Shown here in pieces: positions 7,835-15,213 of a stretch of DNA of 64,000 nt. The stretch lies in NCBI GenBank assembly GCA_050248495.1, contig JBFWSG010000024.1, positions 11,353 to 75,352 on the forward strand, in the 5' to 3' direction. This stretch comes from DASYDU01 sp050248495 (GTDB lineage Bacteria; Planctomycetota; Planctomycetia; Pirellulales; Lacipirellulaceae). The notes below the pieces were generated by a model. It did no database searches, was not told the origin of the DNA, and saw nothing but the letters and a program-made list of their open reading frames with translations. Made by a program: the position numbers and the translations under genes. Position 1 is the stretch's first letter. Each line of letters begins with the position of its first letter.

Positions 7835-9011
7835 GATTCACACTCCTACCATTCGTGGGCAAACATAACGGGACGCTCGGTTCGTCGCTGCACCGCAAAC
7901 CTATCGGTGACGATGGTCCGCCGGAGAGAGCCGCCACGCCGAGGATCGAGGGACACGATTCGATGCATCGAGTCGGGCGTCGAAATCACGCGAATGTCGC
8001 CGAGGTGTCCTGGTAGGTAGGAACGCCCCTCACAGACGAGCCGAAATCGCGGAGACCACCACGAGTCGAGACCAAACCGCTCCTCAGCGGTGACGAGCAC
8101 AACCCCTTTCGACCACTTCCCCAGCGTGTGGGGAACTAACCGTGCGTCGGAAATCAACTAATTCTAACACCAGCCATCGAGCTGTCTCGCTGCGCCGCGC
8201 ATTTGGTAAAAGATTACACCGCGCGGTTCGCTCGACCTCCCATGGCAACGTTTTGCTAATCAATACGGTTTACGAATTCATGCCGCACACCGGCGCGCGG
8301 CGTTCTGTTCTGGCAAATCATTCTGACCGAATGCGTGCGGATCGACTCCCGGACCGTGCGACGCAGCGCGGCAGAAACAGTTCCAGCGCGCAGCGAGCGA
8401 TCCGCTTGGAGCGGCAAGGCAAAGTTTGACCACACGTCGGCACTTGGTTGCAGTCGGACCCTTTGCAGTCGGAAACGTGTCCGGATGGCGCGTCCTGGTT
8501 GCGATGGACTCGCGGCATAACATCCAGTCCTCGTGCCAGTCTGGCAAACAACTGCCTGGCAAACATTTGTCTGGCAAACATCTGCTTGGCAAACGGGCCG
8601 TCTGCCAAACCGGAGGTCAGCGACATCGGGTCGATTGCTCGCGCATGTTCCCAAAACCGCCGACACGTTGCACCCAAGATGGCGTGCCAATGCCCGGCCT
8701 GAGCCACTTCCCAGCCAAAAACGGCTCCTTGGCACACCCTCCCCATGGCCAGTTCCCTGGCCGCTTTCGATACCCCCAATGGCCGGGAGATCGAGCCTTT
8801 CAATTGTAAGCAGCCCTATATTCGGGTCCATAGGCATGGCTGGAAAAAACATTACGATGCGTGGAAGCGAACCAGCGGTGAGGACTGCCACCAGTCCGCT
8901 GTGAGTGGTATCGTGGAACGATGCGGCTGCGGCGGCGTAGTCGTAATTCGTTGTGAGTGAATGAGTTGCGGTGCGCTGTGGGCAGCTTGTCGCACCCGAA
9001 AGAAGCGGTTG
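7835..9011. other. 1.2-kb region without a convincing gene
   Basis: Between the start of rpoD and a forward zinc-ribbon gene. Open frames exist on both strands, but none has a recognisable domain, plausible composition or a good start. The stretch includes the presumed rpoD promoter and leader, and a 15-bp tandem repeat at 8541-8600. The length of this gap is unusual for a window where most gaps are under 200 bases. Confidence 0.6.
8541..8600. repeat. 15-bp tandem repeat, four units
   Basis: Four adjacent units of consensus ctggcaaacatctgc (8541, 8556, 8571, 8586), the last most diverged, followed by an inverted half-unit tctgccaaac. All three forward frames stay open through it because 15 is a multiple of three. 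There are no spacers, so this is not a CRISPR array. Confidence 0.85.
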
Positions 9012-9548
9012 ATGGCCAGCTACCTCCTCGATTGTGCATGCGGACGGCAACATACGGTCGAGACTCGACAGGCAGGCGAGTCGTTCCGCTGCGAATGCGG
9101 CGCGATGGTGGCGGTGCCGACGTTGCGTCAGCTGCGCCAATTGCCAGAGGCCCGCGCAGTGTCCGCGAATGCAAGCGCACCGGGCGCGACTTGGGGCAGC
9201 CGACAGCGGACGATTACGGTCAGCCTGCTCGTGGCAATCGTCTGTTTGGCGATCGCCGGCATGAGCCGTTCGATGGAGCGGCCCGTGCCGGAGTTCAGTC
9301 CGACCGAGTACACCAAGTCGGTCGATCGCATGATGGGCGCGATGACGCCGCTCGAGGCGTGGCAGAGTTGGTACGGCTTGTACGAGCCGCTACGGACGAC
9401 CGGCTTCGAAGTCTTCAAGCCGCCTCAGCAGGCGGCGATGCAACAGGCGCTCACCTGGCATCTTTGGGTGCAGCGAATCTCGCTGGCGCTGGCGGCGCTG
9501 TGCGGCGTCGTGGCGGTTTCGGCGTGGTTCTCGAAGGGCGGACAGTGA
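9012..9548 (+). CDS. Zinc-ribbon membrane protein, unknown function
   Basis: A 178-residue protein beginning MASYLLDCACGRQH, with a treble-clef or zinc-ribbon-like pair of C-x-C motifs (CACG and CECG, about 17 residues apart) in the first 35 residues. It then has a membrane helix near 70-90 and a second near 150-172. Planctomycetes encode many proteins with such an N-terminal ribbon followed by helices; the partner and role are unknown. ATG 9012 has AAGAAG about eight bases upstream and begins right at the ribbon; an upstream in-frame ATG at 8961 adds a polar extension and is less likely. The gene ends 34 bases from the convergent GTPase operon. Confidence 0.72.
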   Translation: MASYLLDCACGRQHTVETRQAGESFRCECGAMVAVPTLRQLRQLPEARAVSANASAPGATWGSRQRTITVSLLVAIVCLAIAGMSRSMERPVPEFSPTEYTKSVDRMMGAMTPLEAWQSWYGLYEPLRTTGFEVFKPPQQAAMQQALTWHLWVQRISLALAALCGVVAVSAWFSKGGQ

Positions 9549-9583
9549 GCGCCGCTCGAAAGGCGACTCTTCGCCGCGGCGCT
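9548..9583. terminator. Hairpin between convergent gene ends
   Basis: Nested stems agcgccgc / gcggcgct (9548-9555, 9576-9583) and ggcga / tcgcc sit exactly between two convergent stop codons. There is no T tract, so this may be a two-way mRNA end or a weak terminator. Confidence 0.45.
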
Positions 9584-11019
9584 TAGGCCTTCCCCGCGTA
9601 TGGGTTGAGCGAGATCTTCTTCTTGATCTCTTCCTTGAGGCGCTGGAGCACGGATTCTTTGTCCGTGTTGTCGAGAATCCGCGAGACGACGCGTTTGGGA
9701 CCCTGCTCGCCCCAGCTCGCGCCCTGCTCGAAGTAGACACGGGCGGCCTGGCCGACGATGTAGGAGCCGTAGCCCGCAGCGGCGCCCTGCGGCAGCGCGG
9801 TGAGCACCGTGCCGTATCCGACCGTAAGGCCCTTGAAGAGCGACGAGGCGTAGCTCACGGCCGCTTCGCCCAGCATGACCCAGCCGGCGGCCTTGAGGAT
9901 CGACGTCACCAATTCACGGGCATTGGCCATCGTGATTTCGATGCCGTAGATCCGCCCCAAGGTGACGACCATCGTGACGTCGACCGCCGTGCCGCCGAGC
10001 ACATCGAGCACCGCGCCGGGGTTGAGCGCGACGGCGAGCGACTTCATCACGGCGTAGCTCCAAATGGTGGCGGTCGCCTTCTCGTTTCGCAGGCGGACGC
10101 GGAGCGCCCCCATTCGGTCGCTCTTGTCGGCGGCGTACATTGCGGCGTTGAGCGCCACCAGCGCTTTGCCTTCGATTTCGAGGACCTCCAAGATGCGGGC
10201 CCGCAGATTCTCGATGTCCGGCTTCGGCTTGCGCCACTCGGCTCGCGTGTCGCCGGCGGCGGTTTCGATCACATACTCGACTTCGCGCGGATCGGCCTTC
10301 ACGGTAATCACATTCGCGGCGTCGACGATCCCCGCGAGCCGCGGGCCGCGGAAGATCGAGAGCAGATCGGCCAGCTCGGCCCGCGAATAGAGGTCGGACT
10401 TGTTGAGCACGAGCAGAATCGGCTTGTGGCTCGCGGCAAGCTCCACCAGGGCCGAGTATTCGACTTCGTTGAGGTCCGAGTCGGTGACAAACAGCACCAG
10501 GTCGGCCCGCTGTGCCGCTTCGCGCGCCATTTCACCGCGTTCCGCGCCGTCCACTTCGTTGAGGCCCGGAGTATCGATCAGCACAACCTCGGAATTGGCG
10601 AGGCCGGGGACGCAGTAGCCGGCGCCGTTCCAAGGTACGTGCCAGACATCCTTGGTCCAGCCACCGCGGACATTCACTTGCGTCACGGCGTCGCCTACCA
10701 GCGCATTGATGAGCGCACTTTTGCCGGTGCTGATCTCGCCGAAGACGACGATCTCCACCCGACCGGCTTCAAGCTTTTCGACCATGTCGTGCAGCTGCTC
10801 GAGATCACGCTGGAGCGTGGCTCGCTCTTCCTCGCTGCAGCCGCTGAACTGGGCGATGGCGTGCCGCACGGCCGTAATCGCGGCTTCGTAGTCGGCGTCG
10901 CGGAGCGTCGGTGCGGCGGTTGCCGTCGTTGCGGCGGAGTCTGTGACAGGCGCAGCATTCGCATCCGGCGGCGCGAGGCCGGCAAGTTTGTACCAGTCGC
11001 TGGTGAAATCTTCGGTCAT
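9583..11019 (-). CDS. GTPase with DUF697-like membrane tail, second gene of pair
   Basis: A 478-residue protein with a complete TRAFAC GTPase core: P-loop GEISTGKS (94-101), G3 DTPG (149-152) and G4 NKSD (206-209). The C-terminal half is rich in Ala/Gly/Val helices typical of the DUF697-type membrane-associated tails of dynamin-like or Era-like GTPases. Its start overlaps the stop of the upstream GTPase gene by one base (TGATG), so the two are translationally coupled and probably act together at the membrane. Role unknown; candidates are membrane remodelling, envelope stress or assembly. The true start is ATG 11019; open frame beyond it is the other gene read in a different frame. Confidence 0.85.
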   Translation of the reverse strand: MTEDFTSDWYKLAGLAPPDANAAPVTDSAATTATAAPTLRDADYEAAITAVRHAIAQFSGCSEEERATLQRDLEQLHDMVEKLEAGRVEIVVFGEISTGKSALINALVGDAVTQVNVRGGWTKDVWHVPWNGAGYCVPGLANSEVVLIDTPGLNEVDGAERGEMAREAAQRADLVLFVTDSDLNEVEYSALVELAASHKPILLVLNKSDLYSRAELADLLSIFRGPRLAGIVDAANVITVKADPREVEYVIETAAGDTRAEWRKPKPDIENLRARILEVLEIEGKALVALNAAMYAADKSDRMGALRVRLRNEKATATIWSYAVMKSLAVALNPGAVLDVLGGTAVDVTMVVTLGRIYGIEITMANARELVTSILKAAGWVMLGEAAVSYASSLFKGLTVGYGTVLTALPQGAAAGYGSYIVGQAARVYFEQGASWGEQGPKRVVSRILDNTDKESVLQRLKEEIKKKISLNPYAGKA

Positions 11020-12578
11020 CAATCGTTCCGGTCCGAGAGTCGCTCGCGCCCCCATTGGATCAGCTTTTTGAGCTGTTCGGGAGAGGTGACTTCCGCCCAT
11101 TCGCGTCGGGCGAGTTCGGCAAGGCCGCCGGCGGGTGGCTGCATTTCGCTCTTGAAGTAGTCGCAGAACACACGGCCGATCCAGCGCGTGACGAGCGCCT
11201 GAACCAGGCCCTGCAAGATGCCGCCGGCGATCGTGCCGATGCCGGGCACGGTCTTGAGCAGCGAAGCGATGCCCGCGGCCACGGCCGGCGTCGCGGCCGT
11301 CGTGCCGACCATGGCCAGGAGGTTCTTCCCGAGCTGGCCCAGGAGCGTGACGACCGTGTCGGCGTCGATCTTTTGCTGGTAAATCGCTGCGAGGTCGAGG
11401 ACCATCTTCACGGTGATCGCGCTCCCGCCCGCGAGGTCCAAGAGCGGAATCGGGTTGATCGCCGTCGCGCCGCCGGCCGCCCACATGTATTTCGAAATCA
11501 CCGCGTCGGCCCGTTCGTCGAGTGCCGCGAGCACCCGCTCGCGCGCCTCGTCGACTAGCCCGCGCGACTGCAGCAGCAGATTCGCGAGCAGGAGCTCCCG
11601 GCCGTCCCTTTCGACGATCGCCATCATCCGCCGGGCGAGCGGGCCGATATCCGGCTCGACTTCGACCGCCTCTTCTTCCTCTGACCCGTCGGCAAGCACA
11701 TGAATCCGGCGGCGCGACACCGGCCGCGAACGGACGGCTACCACATCGGCCTCTTTCACCATCGGAGCGACCTGCTCGACAATCTGACTCAAGAGCTCTT
11801 CGCACTGGCGGTCGTCGTACCAGTCTTCCTTGTTGAGGCAGACCACGATCCGCTTTTCCATTTTGGCGAGCACCGAGAGCAGGTCGTGCTCGTAAGCCTT
11901 CAGCGGACCATCGACGACGAACAGCACAAGGTCGGCATTCTTGGCGGCGGCGGCGGCTTCGGCGGCCCGCGACTCGCCTCGCACTTCGGCCAAACCCGGC
12001 GTGTCGACGAGCGCGACCGCGTCGCCGGCCGGCCAGGGGATTTCGCTCCGCGTGACGGTGGTACCCCCTACCACGTTCGCGCGAAACACATCGCGGCCGG
12101 CGAGCGCATTGAGGAGCGACGACTTGCCGCTCGAAATCGTGCCGAACGCCACGATTTCGACGCGCTGCGATTCGCGTTTGGCCTCGAGCTCGGCGACGGC
12201 GGCCTCGATCTCCGAGCGCAGCTGCGGCGAGACGCCTTCGCCCGTGGCAAATTCCTTGCCCGCGGCCAGGTTGTCGCCGAGTTCGCGGGTCCGCTCGCCG
12301 GAAGACATTTCGCTGGGGCTGAGATTGCGGCGCTGGATCTTGGCCGCCTTCTGGCTCGTGTTCTGCCAGACGCGAACTAGGATGCCGACCGCGAGGCCCA
12401 GCAGCATGAGCGCCCCCGTGCCAACCGCGGCCAAATATAGGTAGCCGGGCCACGTGCCAAGCTTGGCGGCCGTCTCGTAGTGTTCGAGCACTTTGGGCGG
12501 CAGCGTGAACAGCAAATAGCCAATCACCGCCAGCGAAATGACGGCCAGGAGCCCGTTGGTATGACGTGAACCGGTCAT
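11019..12578 (-). CDS. Membrane-anchored GTPase, first gene of pair
   Basis: A 519-residue protein with two N-terminal membrane helices (about 10-28 and 47-70), a linker, then P-loop GTISSGKSS (146-154), G3 DTPG (192-195) and G4 NKED (249-252). The tail has Ala/Gly-rich helices of the DUF697 type with repeated GG motifs (about 350-470). It differs clearly from the downstream GTPase, so the pair is not a recent tandem copy. ATG 12578 is chosen because it lies seven bases after a consensus -10, implying a leaderless mRNA. Likely an inner-membrane switch protein; partner and cargo unknown. Confidence 0.85.
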   Translation of the reverse strand: MTGSRHTNGLLAVISLAVIGYLLFTLPPKVLEHYETAAKLGTWPGYLYLAAVGTGALMLLGLAVGILVRVWQNTSQKAAKIQRRNLSPSEMSSGERTRELGDNLAAGKEFATGEGVSPQLRSEIEAAVAELEAKRESQRVEIVAFGTISSGKSSLLNALAGRDVFRANVVGGTTVTRSEIPWPAGDAVALVDTPGLAEVRGESRAAEAAAAAKNADLVLFVVDGPLKAYEHDLLSVLAKMEKRIVVCLNKEDWYDDRQCEELLSQIVEQVAPMVKEADVVAVRSRPVSRRRIHVLADGSEEEEAVEVEPDIGPLARRMMAIVERDGRELLLANLLLQSRGLVDEARERVLAALDERADAVISKYMWAAGGATAINPIPLLDLAGGSAITVKMVLDLAAIYQQKIDADTVVTLLGQLGKNLLAMVGTTAATPAVAAGIASLLKTVPGIGTIAGGILQGLVQALVTRWIGRVFCDYFKSEMQPPAGGLAELARREWAEVTSPEQLKKLIQWGRERLSDRND

Positions 12579-12585
12579 GTGCCCA

Positions 12586-12614
12586 ATTATAGGTCGCACG
12601 GTGGGTGCACTCCA
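12586..12614 (-). promoter_or_regulatory. Consensus -10 promoter immediately before the GTPase ATG
   Basis: The reverse strand has a perfect TATAAT (12586-12591) with seven bases to the ATG. A 17-base spacer leads to TGGAGT as a weak -35. Transcription would start at or next to the A of the start codon. No Shine-Dalgarno sequence precedes the ATG. Confidence 0.6.
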
Positions 12615-12785
12615 TTGCGGCCGGCCGACCAATCGATACAACCTACAGACGAGGAGACCGAGCGAAGAGGAGACAAGGCCTGCGGCGAGCTCAACCGAGC
12701 GGAGACGCTTGTAGTTCGTCTGCCGCCGCGTCTTCTTGGCTGGTTGCTCGCGTCCCTAGCAAGTTTTCGCCACGAAGGAGTCGTC

Positions 12786-13778
12786 ATGAAAGCTGCCTAT
12801 ATCAATCAGCCCGGCCCCGCGGAGAGCATCATCGTGGGCGACCTGCCGACTCCCAAACCGGCTGGCAGCCAGGCGCTCGTGAAGGTCGTCGCGGCGTCGG
12901 TCAATCCGATCGACACGTATGTCCGGTCGGGCACGGTGGCGATGCCGCTGCCGAAGCCATTCATCGTGGGTTGCGACCTGGCGGGAGTCGTTGAAGCCGT
13001 CGGGCCGGATGCGCGGCGGTTCAAGGTTGGCGATCGGGTGTGGGGCTCCTGCCAGGGGATTTTGGGCCGCCAAGGGACCTTTGCGGAGTTTGCCGCGGTC
13101 GATGAGAACTACCTGTATCCGATTCCCTACGGGGTCCGCGATGAGTGTGCGGCAGCCTGTGCGCTGGTATCACTGACTGCCCACATTGGGCTGGTGCGCG
13201 ATGCCCAGCTCAAGAGCGGCGAAACTCTGTTCGTCAACGGCGGCACGGGCGGCGTCGGCTCGATGGTCGTGCAGATGGCGAAAGCGCTCGGGGCGCGCGC
13301 CATCACCACCGCGGGCAGCGACGAGAAGACCGCCATCGCACGCGAGTTGGGGGCCGACCTTGCCATCAACTACAAGACGGAAGACGTGCCCGCGCGGGTC
13401 AAGGAGTTCGCCCCAGACGGCGTCAACGTCTGGTGGGAGACACTCCGGGAGCCGGATTTTGACCGCACGATCCCGCTCTTATCGATGCGCGGGCGGATGA
13501 TCTTGATGGCAGGCCGCGAAGCCCGACCGACGTTTCCCGTCGGGCCGTTTTACGTGAAAGGCTGTCACCTCTACGGCTTCGCCATGTTCAACGCGACGAC
13601 CGACGAGCTCCGCGCGGCGTCGGAAGACATCAATCGCTGGCTCGCCGAAGGCAAACTCAAGTCGCGGATCGACCGCGTGCTGCCGCTCGCAGAAACGGCG
13701 CTGGCCCACAAGCTGCAGGAAGAGAGCACGGTCGGCAAGAGCGGAACACTGGCGGGGAAGATTTTGGTGAAACCGTAG
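12786..13778 (+). CDS. NADPH:quinone reductase-like medium-chain oxidoreductase
   Basis: A 330-residue medium-chain dehydrogenase/reductase of the zinc-free quinone oxidoreductase branch. An N-terminal GroES-like catalytic domain (VGCDLAGVVEAVG near 58-70) is followed by the nucleotide-binding Rossmann fold with NGGTGGVGSMVVQMAK (about 150-165). The zinc-ligand cysteines of alcohol dehydrogenases are absent. These cytosolic enzymes reduce quinones or enones with NADPH. AAGGAG lies five bases before ATG 12786. The divergent GTPase operon starts 207 bases away. Confidence 0.9.
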   Translation: MKAAYINQPGPAESIIVGDLPTPKPAGSQALVKVVAASVNPIDTYVRSGTVAMPLPKPFIVGCDLAGVVEAVGPDARRFKVGDRVWGSCQGILGRQGTFAEFAAVDENYLYPIPYGVRDECAAACALVSLTAHIGLVRDAQLKSGETLFVNGGTGGVGSMVVQMAKALGARAITTAGSDEKTAIARELGADLAINYKTEDVPARVKEFAPDGVNVWWETLREPDFDRTIPLLSMRGRMILMAGREARPTFPVGPFYVKGCHLYGFAMFNATTDELRAASEDINRWLAEGKLKSRIDRVLPLAETALAHKLQEESTVGKSGTLAGKILVKP

Positions 13779-13853
13779 CCGTTTCTTCGCATGTTCTCAC
13801 TGATATGGCCGTGAGTTTTGCGGCCGACTATGATTTGAAATAGAGGATGTGCC

Positions 13854-14099
13854 ATGTCTGCCGGATCTTATCAAGACATACTGACGCGCGTTCGAACAGA
13901 ACTAACGGCTGAGGAAGTCCGTCGTTTGGCGCATGAGCTATCCGCCGATACCGCCAGGGCGAATGGAGCTTCTCTAGGAAGCCGTTCGTTATTCGACGCG
14001 CTCAACGAGCGCGGCTTGATCGGCTTTATGGACGACGCGCCCAGCGATCTGAGTACCAACCCGCAACATCTGGAAGGATTCGGTCAGCATGCCGAATGA
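13854..14099 (+). CDS. Putative antitoxin of PIN toxin pair
   Basis: An 81-residue acidic protein encoded directly upstream of, and overlapping by 11 bases, a PIN-domain gene. It has no strong DNA-binding motif. The helical first half could be the operator-binding part and the C-terminal tail (GLIGFMDDAPSDLSTNP) the toxin-wrapping part, as in VapB-like partners. AGAGG lies about six bases before ATG 13854, and tatgat at 13829 could be its -10. Function is inferred from position; the sequence belongs to no antitoxin family that I recognise. Confidence 0.7.
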   Translation: MSAGSYQDILTRVRTELTAEEVRRLAHELSADTARANGASLGSRSLFDALNERGLIGFMDDAPSDLSTNPQHLEGFGQHAE

Positions 14100-14514
14100 G
14101 CCAGTGTTGGTCGATACGGGCGCCCTCGCGTCATTGTTCAACCCAAGCGACCAGTACCATCGCGCCTGTGCGGAAGTTGCCAAGGGTTTGCCCGTCGGAA
14201 AGGCGTACACCTGTTGGCCGGTAATCACCGAGGCGACGTATTTACTGCGACGACATCCGGCGAAGCGCGACAGTTTGCTCGTGGCGGTTGAGGCAGGAGA
14301 GCTTCAGCTGCTTTCGCTAGACGTTGATGACTTGCACCACCTCCTGTCCATCTTCGACAAGTATCGCGATCAACAAATTGATCTGGCCGACGCGGTCTTG
14401 CTGCACCTTGCCGATCGAGAGGACATTGATGACGTCTTCACCGTGAATCGACGTCATTTTTCGATCTTTCGCAAACGGGATGGAAGTGCATTGCGGCTCT
14501 TCCCTAGCGAATAA
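14089..14514 (+). CDS. PIN-domain ribonuclease toxin (VapC-like)
   Basis: A 141-residue PIN protein. The acidic active-site residues are visible: Asp in VLVDTGALASLF (about residue 9), Glu in VITEATYLL (about 46), Asp in IDLADAVLLHLA (about 103) and a final Asp/Asn region in DDVFTVNRRHF. PIN toxins cleave tRNA, rRNA or mRNA in the cytoplasm and are silenced by their antitoxin. The TAA stop overlaps the ATG of the following methyltransferase (TAATG). Confidence 0.87.
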   Translation: MPNEPVLVDTGALASLFNPSDQYHRACAEVAKGLPVGKAYTCWPVITEATYLLRRHPAKRDSLLVAVEAGELQLLSLDVDDLHHLLSIFDKYRDQQIDLADAVLLHLADREDIDDVFTVNRRHFSIFRKRDGSALRLFPSE

Positions 14515-15203
14515 TGCTCGCGCGCGTGCTTGAACCTGAGGTGATGGATAGCGAGGCGGATGCGCGCGAGTATGATTCGATGGATCATGCCGCGGTGAAT
14601 GCGGTGTTTGTCGCGGATTTGGTGGCGGCGATTCGCCACTGGTCGCTGAAGCGACCAGTCCGCAGCGGGGATGAATCACCAAAGATCCTCGACCTGGGCG
14701 TTGGTACGGCGCAGATTCCAGTTGAACTTTGTCGGCGTTCGCCTGATTTGCGAGTGATCGCCGTGGATGCCGCCGCGAGCATGCTCGCGATCGCTGAGCG
14801 GAATGTGGTTGCCGCGGGACTTGTGGACCGCATCGAGCTGGTGCTCGCCGACGCCAAGCGGTTGCCATTCGATGACGCGTCGTTCCCCGTCATCGTGAGC
14901 AACAGCATTTTGCACCACATCGCGGAACCGGCCGTTGTGCTGGCCGAAGCGGTGCGTGCAGGCACGCCCGACGCGCTGCAATTCCACCGCGACCTCTGCC
15001 GGCCCACCGATGAAATGGAGCTACAGCGACTCGTGGCCACCTATGCCGGCGATGCCACTTCGTATCAGCAGCGGCTCTTTGCGGAATCGTTGCATGCCGC
15101 GCTGACGCTGGAAGAGATGCAGTCGCTCGTCGAAAAGCTCGGCTTCGCGCCGGAAACCGTTCGCATGACGTCGGACCGGCATTGGACGTGGATTACAGGC
15201 TGA
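14514..15203 (+). CDS. Class I SAM-dependent methyltransferase
   Basis: A 229-residue Rossmann-fold methyltransferase. Motif I ILDLGVGTAQIP (about 58-69) binds S-adenosylmethionine, followed by the acidic VIAVDAAASML strand end and LADAKRLPFDDASF, then SNSILHHI, typical of small-molecule methylases. Substrate unknown. It is translationally coupled to the PIN toxin gene by a TAATG overlap, which probably reflects gene packing. It ends ten bases from a convergent gene. Confidence 0.85.
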   Translation: MLARVLEPEVMDSEADAREYDSMDHAAVNAVFVADLVAAIRHWSLKRPVRSGDESPKILDLGVGTAQIPVELCRRSPDLRVIAVDAAASMLAIAERNVVAAGLVDRIELVLADAKRLPFDDASFPVIVSNSILHHIAEPAVVLAEAVRAGTPDALQFHRDLCRPTDEMELQRLVATYAGDATSYQQRLFAESLHAALTLEEMQSLVEKLGFAPETVRMTSDRHWTWITG

Positions 15204-15213
15204 CCACAGTCGT

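Noticed and set aside
7846..8157. A 103-codon reverse open frame just upstream of rpoD
   Set aside because: No recognisable motif, and its DNA includes the rpoD ribosome binding region and probably its leader. Kept out as low support.
8541..8600. Possible CRISPR array
   Set aside because: Units are 15 bases, directly adjacent, without spacers, and no cas gene is in the window.
8256..9140. A 294-codon reverse open frame across the gene-free region and the tandem repeat
   Set aside because: Composition is scrambled, no domain is visible, and it overlaps the zinc-ribbon gene, which has a good start and motifs.
9583..12615. A 1010-codon open frame covering both GTPase genes on the reverse strand
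   Set aside because: Only the part from 11019 downward is protein-like; the upper part is Arg/Gly-rich and is the other GTPase gene read in a wrong frame.
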